A DNA stretch of 64,000 nt from Hetaerina americana (lineage: Eukaryota; Arthropoda; Insecta; Odonata; Calopterygidae): positions 64,226,677-64,290,676 of the forward strand of contig JAKTNV010000009.1 of assembly GCA_022747635.1 (NCBI GenBank), read 5' to 3'. The notes below the pieces were generated by a model. That model was not told where the DNA came from and made no database searches. It saw only the letters and a program-made list of their open reading frames with translations. The stretch's first letter is position 1; every line of letters starts with the position of its first letter. Shown in pieces: positions 12,726 through 40,100 of the stretch. The position numbers and the translations under genes are program-made.

Positions 12726-13748
12726 TAGGTGCATTTCTTTTAATTTTCTATGATTTTCAAATTGGTGATAGTGGTGGAGCCTTGCATACTTTATTTTTTT
12801 CGCGAAGTTCAAGTGCTTGTTATTTTAAGTCTCTTAAATGGATAGCAAGACATTAAAATAGGAGATTTGGAGATCTCAAGGGTTCACCAGAGGATACTCG
12901 GAGTTTTCCCAGTCCGAGGTCTGAAAGAAGAGGGCACGTTGAAGATGAAATTGACGTCAAAAGTGTTTTTAAAGTATATACCTGTTCAATCCCTTATCAA
13001 CCGTATGTTGTCCGAAATGCTCTTTGTACTTTCGCGGGTTTGATACTTATCAGAAATTTAAGCTATTGGTACAATCCATTCTACCATCAATATATGCACT
13101 ATGGTCCGTAATTCGCAAGCTGAATAAAGTCCCATACATTTATCTCTTTCTGGAGTAATTACGATGAAGTTGCGTACTATAATTTCAAAATACATAAATA
13201 CAAATAAATAAAAATACAATTTTACGACATCGGGCTAATTATCATTTTGCGTAAGATGCGCGATTCGTTTCTCACTTAGATAAATTATTTTTTCCAGCGG
13301 TCGGTGGGGTCAATTACGGCCGGATTACGTTCATGTAACTTAAATTTATCTAGTTTACAAATGCATGTTGCTAGTACGAAAAATACATTAGCAAAACCCA
13401 GCAGTTGTCATATCTTATATAATGGTAAGTCATTCGGCATATTTGACTACTACCCAGAAAAGTAAACATGAATTCTCACGTCCCCGCTAATGGCAGAGAT
13501 AACAGTGTTTACCACTTAAATGAGGGTAATTTTCTTGTTGACGCCGTTGTGTTGGAATTTCAAATTTGTCTGCTGGAATGCGTGGACTTTCTATTGGCAT
13601 CGCCTCTGTTTACAATGGATTCAATTACCCGACAGAAACCACTTGTTTTCATAGGAGCAACAGGACGATATCGAGTTGACCGATGAATTAAGTCAGTTGA
13701 CACCGGTTAAGGTGATTAGTGTGTGACGAACGCTTTTGAATATTACGA

Positions 13749-13797
13749 TGGCTGAATCTCAAAAAAGTTCTTTTGATGAAGATACTTTTCTTTGCAG

Positions 13798-13802
<5 letters not shown>
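13749..13802 (+). other. Short upstream ORF or alternative first exon of the antiporter
   Basis: An ATG in good context (ACGATGGCT) opens 17 codons (MAESQKSSFDEDTFLCR) that end at a TGA overlapping the presumed start ATG at 13798. If transcription starts near 13.69 kb without splicing, this is an overlapping upstream ORF. If the TTTGCAG at 13791-13797 is used as an acceptor, the segment is intronic. Confidence 0.35.
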
Positions 13803-28558
<14,756 letters not shown>

Positions 28559-30600
28559 ATGAAGCATCATGTGTCGTTTTATGATGATTAAACTAGGGTC
28601 ATTTTTTTTAAGATACTTAATTAGCTGAAGGAAGTGTAGATAGATTCCTCCAAAGAATTTTATATCAGTGACTGGTTTTTTAAGTAAAATATTATAGACA
28701 CATTTCCTCTCGTTTGTTAGGGAAATACTTAATTTGGTTTTACTGTGATAGCATCATTGAGCTCAGTACAAGTTTTTATGAAGAGTTAGTTACTTTAGGT
28801 ATATTTATTTATGCATTTAAACTTAACAAACTATTTATTGTATACTTGACCAATTACTGTTTTTTGTGAGTGACACTAAAACTTATTACCCTCCCCCAGT
28901 TTTTTTGGTATTTGTTATCTTTTAGGAAAATTTTATTTCCATCCAGTTAGTGTCCATCTGCATGCGTGTCATAGTCTAACAAATTTATTCAAAAAAAATT
29001 CACCCAATTATAAAACCAAAACTTAATCCAAATGTTTTTGGTTGAATGAATTTTCAGGTATTTTGGGTGTGAAAATGATTTTTTAAAGAGTTTTAAGTTC
29101 AAGTAAATGTGACAAATGATTTTCCTCCCTTGAATTTTGCTTCTAGATTACTTAAAAGAAGAAAAGAGAACTTAAATTGTGAATTTTTTTCATGCCATTA
29201 AAAATCTGGAGTCAAGTTGTTATATGAATAAGAACTTAACTATTTTGCTTATAAGTCGAATAATCCTTCCATATGCTGGTGTGTTTTTGGCTTGTACTTA
29301 AGAAGTAAGCATGATTCAGGGAAAAATTTAGTCTTTTATTATGAAAGCCACCATTCAATTGTAATTAGTGACTTTGCGGTTGTAAGCTGAAATATCGTTG
29401 TGATAGAATGCAGTTTATTGGCAAATTTGTTGCTGGAAAAATATTAGCTTCACAAAACTTGATTTATAGATAAGTATATTTCAGTTTTACTGGTGGTATA
29501 AAAATTCTTTCTTCCAGTGGGATAAATCCAGATTATGGATTCATTGTAGAATTGAATTTTGAAAATTAATGTTACTGATTCTTGAACTTCTTCCCAAAGG
29601 AGGCACTCAATTAATGTGGAGTGTGCATTAATAGAATAGTTGTATTATTCTGTATATTTAAATTTCTTTAAAACTTATTTTTAATTAATTAATTATTTTT
29701 ATGGCACACCATCTCCCAGAACTAATAAGTAGAGTTAAGTTTACTTTTTTGCGTACCTGTATTCAATTTCTTCTTTACGTGCTAATATAAAAGCAGATTT
29801 TTATTCATGTAAACTTACCTGTTTAATAAGTTTCTACTTGTATGTTTGTAAAGCATACTTTTTTAAATAATTTTCGTTTGAAGCTGTGTGAAATGATACT
29901 CTTCATATGCGAGATACTGAGAATATTTTGATAATTCAGTGAAAACACATTATTTTCAATGATTTTGTATTGCTATAATACCAAATGTTTGTTTAAATTA
30001 TATTTTTTTGATTTGGGCCTTCTTATTATAATTTTTATTTGGTGTATATCTTAAGTTGAACTTTCATCTAGTCTTTTATTTAAACAAACTGCGGGAGATC
30101 CACAACAGTAACTTAAGAGTGTAAGGGGACACCTCGGTAGCTGAAGATGTCACAGCCCTCAGCCAAATGTTGAGGGATCTGGGTTCGAATCCCAGTCAAG
30201 GTGAATGATTTTTACACTTTGAAATTGTTGCAATTTAGTCTTTTATTGTTTGAATTGGGTGGTATTCTAGTGTATATTGTTAATATTCATGTAATATTTA
30301 CAGCAGTGACATCTAGCATCTTTAAGTAATACTTTCACAATGTTGAAGCTGTAACTAAATTTGGCACTTTTGTAAAAAGATATTCAGGGAATATCACGAT
30401 GCAATACATTGTTTATTACCTCAGTGATATTTGGTCCAAGACCAGTATTTTGTAATAAATGTTCTCATTTGGTATCAATATACCCTTTTTCATATGCCAT
30501 TGTACATTTTATGTAGTGTGCAATGTGCAAGGATTTGGTGAATGATGAATGGTATCAAATTTTATTTTTGTAAAATAAAACCAAATCTGTATTGCACATG
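28559..30600 (+). other. Probable 3' UTR of the antiporter, with candidate polyadenylation signals
   Basis: AT-rich, stop-dense sequence follows the stop codon. Candidate AATAAA-type hexamers occur at 30454-30459 and near 30574. Which one is used cannot be told from sequence. A SINE A copy lies inside at 30126-30235. Confidence 0.4.
30126..30235 (+). mobile_element. tRNA-derived SINE, family A, truncated
   Basis: The tRNA-like head with a good box B (GGTTCGAATCC) is followed by CAGTCAAGGTGAATGATTTT and CTTTGAAATTGTTGCAA, matching the copy at 5.86 kb. The 3' half is missing. Confidence 0.75.
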
Positions 30601-31599
30601 TTAAAACAGTTATTGCTTGAATCATAGGCTATTTACTATCCTAGGAAAGTTCATGTTTTTGAGGGAGACAGGAGAAGTGGCTTTAACCCTTTTTCTTAAT
30701 TAAAGAAATAGTTGGTTTCACCTTAAACTGATATGTAACTACAATCTCTAAGGATGATTAAAACAGTTTCATTATGCCACCAATGAGTAAAGCTTCTGGG
30801 TTAATGAAACACGATAATATCTTAAGCATGGAATGTATTGAAACTGTTACATGGATGCATTCATTGAATTTATTTCTTGGGTAAGAAGATGGAATTTGTA
30901 GCAATTGCTTTTGAGGTAATGGAAGACTTGGGAATAAGGTGCAATCATGTTAATCTCAACTTTTGCGTATTTTCATTGACTGAGAATGTCATTGCTTAGA
31001 TCGTCCTGGAAGTGCTAAAACATTTTTCCATCAGTGGTGCTCACTTTCCTCTTCGAGGTTGATGGTGCCTCGATAAGTGGAAGCTCAAACCCTTGTGTGA
31101 AGGATTGATTTGTAGATTTACTGAGGCATTAGTATTTATTATTTTTTACTTGTCAGGTAATATATCTTCATTTCATCTTGCCATTTAAACAAAATTTACC
31201 ATGTCTGCTCTCTTTTCTCTTAGTTAAATACATTCATGTTTTTGGGTTTTGAAGTGTTTGAATGTTTACAAATGTTTGGAGTTTTAAATGGTTACTATAT
31301 GCATCCTAGTATTTTTTTGTGAAATGTATTTAATAGTACTATTGTGAATAGAATGTTTTTGACATTATTTTTGATGAGTTGTTAGATAAGATCTACTGAA
31401 ATAAATTATGGCTTAGATGATGTTTTGCATTTAAATATTCTATATTCTATGTACCTACCCATTGACTGTTTTGACTCTTAAAGTGGTGATTGGTGTGCAG
31501 AAAAATCGTTATCTGCTCATTTTTTTAAAAGTAGTCTACTGGATAAGATAGATCTTGGATGGACACAAGTACTGAATAAATATTTTGCTCCTAACAAAA

Positions 31600-32110
31600 C
31601 ACACCCCAACATTCTACTCATCAAGTCCCGCTTTATATCTGTGCACTTCCTTCCTCCCTTCATCCTGTCCAACATCCCTAAGCTATTCCTACCCTTTCCT
31701 CATTTGCCTAACATTCTCCCCTCTTTTACATTCTTCAACATCCCACTGCTGATCAACCGTCATCCATTTTTCCTGCCTCCTTATGATTGCTCTCAAAAAT
31801 CCCCTCTCCTTGCCCACCATGCCTAGCACTTCCTCATTTGTTTTCTTTTCCGTCCATTTCACCTTCGCCACACCCATATTTCAAAAACCTCCAATTTATG
31901 TCTTTCCTCCTCGTTTAGTGACCATGTTTCCGCACCATAAATAACTATGCTCCCTATCAAAGTTTTGATAAACCTTTTTTTAACATCCCTGTCATCAATC
32001 CCTCCTTGTGAGAGCCTGTTTGGCCAATTTGGTCCAAAACACTTCTGAGATACATTAACTGTTCTACCTACTCTAGTTTTTGCCCTCCTATTTTAATGTT
32101 TAGCTAGGCC
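31600..32110 (-). mobile_element. RTE/BovB-like LINE 3' fragment, antisense
   Basis: The minus strand encodes VKWTEKKTNEEVLGMVGKER and then FLRAIIRRQEKWM, the conserved post-RT tail of RTE/CFDP2-type LINEs (pattern WT-KxTNEEVLxxVGExRxLLxTIxxRQ-xWM). Upstream coding (to the right) is more degraded: a LNEE-like block and the reverse of an LGS region near 32.09 kb. Intergenic. Confidence 0.7.
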
Positions 32111-33140
32111 TTTTTCTTACTGGCTGCTAACTAAATTGAAATCGGATCACCCTGAATTCCAAGAGTAAGGTATGCATTTGGTTACTTGCTAACCCACTTC
32201 ATTTACTTGATGAATTTTTTTATAGCAGTCATCATATTTAAGAATTAACATTTATATATTTTGCTATTTATCTTGACATTTAATAGGGTTGTATCATTGA
32301 TCAAAGTGAATCAAGTATTATTATTATTGTAGTATCATATGAAACTTAAAGATTATTCCAGGAAAACTGAGGAATACTATATAAACTCTTAAACCAAAAA
32401 GATGATCTTTGGATACTGAGATATGTCAAATGGGTTGATGTTGCTAGATTCAGGGAGATAAAGGCTTAAAATCGCAAGAGATGTGATATAACTGGGAAGT
32501 CTGATAAAGAGGTGAAATCCCTGATGACACACATCTGTAACATTTTCCTCAAGAATGTAATACAGATAAAACTATAGAAAGATATCACTGGAGTTTTAAG
32601 TTTGCCTTACAAAACGGAAATAGAAGCAAAACTTGTGTACTTAAAGCAACTTGGTTAGTTTTCAAAGAAATCCAGTTATCACTCAAGATGCTTGTATAGG
32701 GATGACCTCTTGAGAGAACGGGGAATGAAACAATCCTTTTAGGAAGAATGGCTTAGTTACAGCTAAAACCTGATTTACACACTGCAATCAACATAATGCA
32801 CAAGCTGCAAGTTGTTAAGAGATACATGGTGATAACAGATTATATTATGGTTGTGCAAAAGTTTAGAAACTCCTCAATTATCAGTTTCCCAATTTATCTA
32901 GTATATATATTAATGCTCCAAGATTTTTACGGATAATTGTACACATTTAATGAAATTGTTAGCACCATTTTTTCATCCCAATTGAGCCGGTGTGCATTAT
33001 ACTTGCTGTTGACGAGTGTCATGTAATTTAAATATATCATTCATTAAGTATTTCTGTGATATATGTTGGCAAATAAAATGTATTACTCTTATTTTTAACA
33101 TCTACATATTCGTTTATGCAAAACCACCTGTGGACGCCCT
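32110..33140. other. Intergenic, nothing recognised
   Basis: AT-rich and stop-dense on both strands; no repeat family, RNA gene or exon could be supported. Confidence 0.4.
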
Positions 33141-33147
33141 CTTATCA

Positions 33148-33896
33148 CTACAATTCTTCTGATGCATCTTGCTGCTCATTTTCAGTTCGGATAGTTATTA
33201 ATCTAATACCAGAGTCCCAACAGGGACCTTCACATTCCGTATCCCAAGAAACATCACAATGCTCGATTTTCAACGATATATTTTTCTTAATAGCCATACG
33301 TTCTTTGGCGCTACCATCAACAGACTCTGGTTTACCTGCCAGAAGATACCTCAATCATTAGGTGCCTAGGTACATGAAGACAAACGAAATTGCTTGATTA
33401 TATTTGTTCACTTACATGCGTCACGCCTGTAAACCGATATACGAATTAGCTATGAATTATGATTCACGACGCAATAGGCTATTCATCATTTCCAAAGTAC
33501 ATGTGACATATTTATTAAAACATTTTTGTTATTTTCAACCAAATTCAATTCTATGTACTTTCAATGCATCCGAAATGCCTATTCCTTTTTCCTCGCTTGT
33601 TAAACGCCCTCCCTTCTCCTTCAAATGCTCTATCACACAAATAATACAGGTTATCTATGTGAATGGAATATAACAATTTAGGCTTTGAATGTGAAAGCTA
33701 TAGTTGATTAATTTGTCTCCCAATAAATCATATCTGCCTCTATTATAATGATTACAATAGAGGATAAGAAGGCTTCAACTGTTAAGTCGCATCCATCGGA
33801 TCGATTTTCTCTCTGGTCGAGGCATGTCGATTTCGAGCTATCGATGGAACACATGGAGTCAGCATATGAAATATCTGTTTCGGAATGACCCTTCAA
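33148..33896 (-). CDS. Small uncharacterised gene divergent from BRF1 (four exons, at least 129 aa)
   Basis: Four minus-strand exons join with matching phases and GT-AG borders: about 33896-33756 (ATG at 33854 usable), 33627-33559, a 34-base micro-exon 33449-33416 and 33335-33148 (stop TAG 33150-33148). From ATG 33854 the product is 129 aa. Recognisable stretches are DLTVEAFLSSI, then HLKEKGGRLTSEEKGIGISD, then LIRISVYRRDACKPESVDGS, and KERMAIKKNISLKIEHCDVS with CEGPCWDSGIRLITIRTEN near the C-terminus. There is no signal peptide, membrane segment or family I recognise. The frame stays open 5' of 33854, so an upstream exon between 33.9 and 34.1 kb may hold the true start. Its head-to-head placement with BRF1 (about 0.3 kb apart) suggests a shared promoter. 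Confidence 0.6.
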
Positions 33897-34171
33897 TATG
33901 CTGATAATTAGTGTATCACGCGGAAAAATCTGTTTCAGAAAGTATTTTTACCGAAATGAGCCATAGTATTTTCTAAATGCATATTACCGAAATAAAGTTA
34001 TCTTGTCAATCACCGCATGCTTAACGGTGGACAGATTTTCTAGTTTACATAAATTTCCCAACGAAGCTACTCTAAAATTAATGAAGAATGATTTAATAAA
34101 TTTTTATTAAATAATTTCTACGGTATAACTTGTCACCCAGTCGCTTCAATTGTGTGGGATAAGAGCTCAGC
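33897..34171. promoter_or_regulatory. Probable bidirectional promoter between the small gene and BRF1
   Basis: A short interval of about 275 bases separates the two divergent coding starts. No TATA box at a convincing distance was identified; the assignment rests on geometry alone. Confidence 0.4.
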
Positions 34172-37100
34172 ATGTCTAGCAAAAAGTGTCAGAATTGTGG
34201 ATGTACAGAGATAGACACTGATCCTGCTCGAGGAGATGCAGTTTGTACTGGTTGTGGATCAGTTTTGGAAGATAACATCATCGTTTCGGAAATACAATAT
34301 GAAGAAAATGCTCATGGGGGAAGCTCATCAATTGGGCAGTTTGTTTCCTCAGATTCCAAGGGTGGAGGTGGTTTTGCTGGAGGTATATTTTCAAAACATA
34401 GAATTTTATATCTTTCTTGTACAGTTTCATAATTTTCTATCAATAAGTCGCATTTGAAATGAAAACTAGTGAAGCATTCTTGTACTTGTGTATTCTAGGT
34501 TTTCATTCTGGCTTGGGGAAAGAGTCTAGAGAAATAACACTTCGTGTTGCACGCAAAGGGATTGTTAACCTGGCTCAGCAGCTAAGGTAATAATATAGTA
34601 GTTAAGAGTGAAATAAACTGTGTTCTATTTGCCATAATGATGGCAAAGAACTACTTTTGGTTTTGGCTGAATGTTTACCTTCGTTGGCATTTTGTTTACA
34701 AGAATGGCCACTGCTGGACGTCATCTTGATTTGAATATTAGCCAACAATAATTTACTTCGTAATACTCTTTCATGGTAAGGTCTTAGAAGTTTTGTTTCG
34801 ATTCCACGATGAAATAAAATTAGACAAAATTCAGTGGAGTGGGCTGCCTTTTAATAGGTAGCGGGTGAGTTCATGTGCAAGTGAACTGCACCAGAAGGTA
34901 ATATTCATGGCATCCAGGCCACTAGTTAAGATGTAGACAATGTATTTATTTTACGTGGTGCTTCTATTCACCTTCGACAAAGTCAATAGAGTTGTTTTTA
35001 TTTATTGTTTAATAAATATTACATCTATAAAATTTCCCCATCATCCACATTGGCCCGATTTAGCCCCCCCATGAGTTCTTCTTATTTCCCAAGAGTTATT
35101 TGAAGCTGAAGGGGCTGATTATTTGATACTATTGGAAAGATCCAGAAGAATCCAAGATGTATAATCAGGATAACCAATATCAGGAAGCCATTATGAAATA
35201 TCAGTGCATTCCCATGAAGTGTATGTTAATGAGTGCAGTGGTGATGAAAACATTCTCCCAGCATACATTAAAAAAAAAACAAATTATCAGAACCTTTGAG
35301 TAGCACCCCACTGTGCAAAGAAATTACTTTTAAAGAAATCATGCAAAACCTTAAGAGTAAAAATCCATACTTAACCACATAGTTAGCGATTATCACTCTC
35401 CCATATTAAGCATTTTCTTCATATTCTTCAATCTTCCATTCAATACTTCCACCCGGCGATGTCTCTTAATTTGAAAATTAAATGTTCAATGGCATTGCAG
35501 CAATTGCTATTAACATTTTTCTGATACATACGCAATTGTAGAAGACATGTTTTATGTAGTATCATAATCAGTCCTTCAATACCTAGATAGGAGGTCAGCA
35601 GCCTAGGTATTCTATCATATCACGCACTAATTCTCCTATGCTCTGGTAGCTTTTCTGTCCTATATCCTTCTCTATTTAGCCAATGATCCATGTGTGATCT
35701 TTCCAAATATTTCCCCTTCTATAATATTCTTTATACATTTGTTGTCTTAAGGTGTGTCAAATCTATTGGGCTCTTTTTTTTTAAGGTGGCCCATGTGCTC
35801 TTTTCCTATCCTATCCTCTGTATACTTCTTAATGTCTCACATTGCTATAATGTTAAACTCTATGGCATTTGTCTTCAGAACCAAGTTTTGAAGACTTTTA
35901 TTCTCCTATGGTCTACTTTTCTTATTGTTCATGTCTCTAATTCATTTACCAATGTTTTTACACAGTGCTTTCTTGTTGGTAATCATGTACAGTTTTAACA
36001 CAGGACCTATCTTTTCATCATAAATGCCTCCTTCATAATAAGTATTTCGATCCTTAAATTGATTGTACTGCAGCACTCCATTCTCTTCTATTGTGTTAAT
36101 TTCTTCTCACCCCCTGATAGCTTCTTTGCTTTGCTTTCTTCTAAATTTGCCATATGTGCATATTTTTTGGCCTTTCAAGTGTATTATTCCCTTCAATTTT
36201 CTTGTCTGTTGTGTTTATAAGTAATCCATTATGCCTTAAGGTGTATCCAATTCCTCTCTTTCTTCTTTACTGTGGAATTCTCTATTTGGTCATCTCTTCT
36301 TGTTTTCTTCTATGTACATCCTCTTTCTTCACTTGGTATGTCCATTTAATCATCATCACTCATTTTCAGCATCATATTTCAATGGCTTCTATTCTTTGCT
36401 GTTCAATTTTTCCAATATTCCAATTCTCTGTTCCATGGAGTACCATGCTAAATACAAATTTGTGACAAAATCCTTCCTTGTTTACAACCTTAGGCTTTTT
36501 GTGCATAACCTCCTCTTTATGATTATCTTCTTAGCTTTATGTTGGCTGAACATCTTCCATCCCAAGTTTTACTGCTGCCCAAGTTAGATGAAGAAGGTAG
36601 TTGCCCAGGTAGACCTACTTGCTCTAGTTTCAATCCTCAGATTGTTATATCTGCTTTCAACTTCTCTCTCTTCCCACAATGATTTTAGTTTTCTTCCTCT
36701 TGATACCCATATTTTATTTCTGAAGTACTTTATCCATAGCATTCAGAGTTGCTTGCAAGTCATCTCGTATTTCTGCTACTATTGTTGTTATCTGCAAACT
36801 GGAGCATGTTCATTTATTTTCTAATAATCTCGATTCCCTTGAGGTCCAATTTTTGTGCTTTTTAATTGTCTCTTCCAGATGTATGTTAAATTGTGGCTTA
36901 TTGGCTATAATGGGTTGTTTATGCATATAATTTTTGTAGCCATTTCCCTGGAGCTACACATTACCTCTCTTACTCCTCAGCTTTTTCTGACTCTGGATTG
37001 GTTTTCCATGAGACTTACTTTGATCTTTTCTTCTATTTATCTATTCATGGATTATTTGGTATTGCGATCACAATCTCCTTGTAGTCCTCAGGTAGTTTTC

Positions 37101-40100
37101 CACAGTTGTAGTTAACAAAAGAGGTATCCTTCACTTAGACCCTGAGTGTCTTGATTATTTCTCTGTTAGTTTTGTTTCTGGGGCACAATGTGGCTATGAA
37201 ATACTCAGATCAATGCAACAATTTCAGAGTGTAAAAATCATTCGCCTTGACTGGGATCATTCGCCTTGACTGGGATCCCAGTCAAGGCGAATGATTTTTA
37301 CACTCTGAAATTGTTGCATTGAAATGCACATTAGAGGATGACTCCGTTTAAAGTTACTGTTGCGGCATCTCCCGCAGTTTCTTTGGAATTTGTCAAATAC
37401 TCAGATGTTCCTCGTCTCCCCCACCCCCATCACCTGGTGTGCGCTAAGTGTGGTGAACCTTTATCCTCTTTCCACCAATTCTTGGGATCTTAATCCCCTG
37501 AGCTTGGTGACCACCATCTACCTTGCTCTTCAATTGCAGGTATGGTGTACCAAAATGATTTCTCAATCACCAAAATGGGATCCAACCTTCTCTTTTGTGT
37601 ATAATGTCTATGCCATTGTATTTTATTATGTTTGATATTGCCTTCGCTAACATCTGCTAACCCTTCTCCTACCTTTCCCTCTTCTGTTCAAGCCACTTCC
37701 TCTATCCCTCTGCCTACCACTTTTTACTTCCCCTTTCCTCCCCAGTTAATTTAGGTATATAAGTCGGCATACGACTGCAATTTTCACCTGAAGATGATAT
37801 AGTACATTAAACCGGTGGGGGTGTAATTTAATATCTAGTGGAAAAGTGCTACTTCAAGTATTTGTTCATTACTCATAGCTGTTGTAGTTAATTCCAAACA
37901 GGACATCCATAGCTTTTTCTTTGAGTGACTTGATCATTTGTTTTTAACTTTGTTGGCTTCTGGTGTCTTTTATTGCAGTTCTTTCTTTGCTCCATGAAAT
38001 TCACTGCTTAGTATATCAGGGCCTTAGTCATCTTCGTCCACCTCATCCCCATTTTGCATTGCATCATCTTTGTGGTTGCAGATCTTGATATAGTTCTTCT
38101 GTCTGTTTCCTATGTCTTAGCCTTCAGTCAATATATTCCTATTTGTATCTCTGTTGTTATTGGATTTTTTTTCTTTTTCAAAATAGACTCTTCACTAGTT
38201 TATATGATCTTTCAGTGTTTCCGTTCTTCATATCATCGTTGATTTCTTTACAGTACCTAATTTTTAAGCCACTCTTCTTTCACCATCTTTGACTCTTGAA
38301 TGACTTGATTATACGTTTTATTGCATAGAGACTTTAAAAAATCATTTATCTTATGCTTTTACTCTCTTATCTTCTTTAAGATTTCTCTAATGCTTAGTTA
38401 TCAAAGATTGTCAGGTGTTAGTTTCCTTGGGAGTGAGTTTCTATCCTGTTTGTCTTCACTTTCCTCATTTAAATGATTCCATCTTCCTTGTATGCTATTC
38501 TCTTTTCATGTCAAACTCTTCATTTAGGGTCATGCTGAATCAATCTCTGGCATATTTTTTTCTCTAGGGAAACTTAGTGAAACTCCTCCACTTCATGTTC
38601 CTCTTTTATCTCTTTGTATCCTTCTATAATTAGCTTTTAAAGCTTTATACAACATCTGCATCAGGGAGCTCTTAATTCTTATTCCTCTCTCTGACCAGCA
38701 TCTGATCGATTTGATATCAAGATCTGTTCCCCAGAATCTTCCATGTGTATCTGTTGTACCTTTGTTGTTCAAAGTGTGCTGCCATTATCATATTCTTCTT
38801 GTTGCAGCACACTAGTCTTTCCCTTTTGCCTTTTCATTTTCTGAACCTGAGCTGGTGTATGCTGCTTCTAACTGTGTCAGGAGCCTACTATGATTAGATT
38901 CTCTTTTCCTCATATGTCACCAAGGACTTCTTCCAGGCGTTCATATAATTCTTCCATTTCCTCTTCTGTGTGACTGAACTTTCCCATGTACACCTGCAAT
39001 ATCTCTATATCCGTGGGGTTTCTCCCCCAACATGCTTTCAGTCTTCTTTTCCATTTCTTTTTTAGTATGATGCCCTATCTTGGGGAATATTGTAGTCCAT
39101 TAAGTAGAGCATGGAGCTACTTACTGGAGGGCCTGGATTCAATTCCCAGGGAAGCCTCTGGACATCCCTCATCTTCACCCAAACTGCATGATTTTTCAGA
39201 AACCAGATCTTCTTGGGAAACCATATGTGGCTATGGGCAGGGTAAGGAACTGGCCCCCCTTATTACCCTGATGTGTGAATTTAACATGCAGTTGGGCTTG
39301 GGATAGGGTGAGATGTACCCTCCCCAATCTAATCTACTTTCTCCAAGTATGTCAATCCAGAAGTAATCTGCACCTGACCATTTTTTGCTGTGACCTCATA
39401 TATCTAGGTCCATCCTAACCAACTGTTTTTTTGCATTTTTCAACTTGCCAATAACTTCTAAGGACTTGACATTCCTTGTTCCTATCCAACAATTTTCCTG
39501 TCCAGCTGATGTTTCCCTCCCAGTTGTCCTCACCCAAAGATTAGAGTCTCTTTTATGTCTGGAGTATTTTACCGGGAAGAATGCCACCACTGATCATTCA
39601 CATGGAACGTCAGACTCAATCATCTAGGGAATCTAATGTGATGGTTTCCCACTGCCTTCCACATATATTCCAGTGCTTTATTCAGTTCTGTGTACTTCAC
39701 TCCTGCATGTAAGTATGGCATTTGCTACTTGACCAACTGTCTTTCATCTTAATTAAATGAAGAATGCATTGTATCTTTCCACTGTCTTTTTTCCCGTACA
39801 ACCAGTTTCAACGCTCAAGCGTCATCATCAGGTACAAACTAATCAAGACGCAGTCCATTCATGAGGGAGAGGAGGGGTGGGTGGGAGAGGGGGGAGAGTT
39901 ATAAGCTTTCCACTTTTCATTTCCTTCTAAACGGACTGTTGGCCATTCCTCTTTCCATAAGTAATTTTGTTAAAGAACTCAAAACTGTTAAAGGTTTAGC
40001 AATGAAAAATGGCTAAAAAGAAAATTTAATTGACAAAATACTGCAAAGAAAATGTTCCTTCAAAGCATAAAATCTTTTGTTCAAACCAATTAATGTGGAG

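Larger units (their letters stand above)
36150..39640 (-). mobile_element. Near full-length but degenerate RTE/BovB-like LINE, antisense in BRF1 intron 2
   Basis: Read on the minus strand from right to left, broken frames give an endonuclease start ([20 protein letters not shown], at 39.4-39.5 kb). Then come [27 protein letters not shown] and KENLIIVG, and a [15 protein letters not shown] block matching FEQHKRRLYTWTSPGD (38.7-39.0 kb). A palm-like FADNNNS lies near 36.8 kb, and a tail [20 protein letters not shown] near 36.4 kb corresponds to LYGSETW. This is the EN-RT order of RTE/CFDP2-type elements. Many stops show it is ancient. A family B SINE (39.09 kb) and a family A SINE (37.21 kb) inserted into it later. 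Confidence 0.7.

Noticed and set aside
35690..38250. Series of plus-strand frames rich in Phe, Leu, Ser and Cys
   Set aside because: They are the complement of an A-rich antisense LINE; they look like membrane proteins only because the strand is T-rich.
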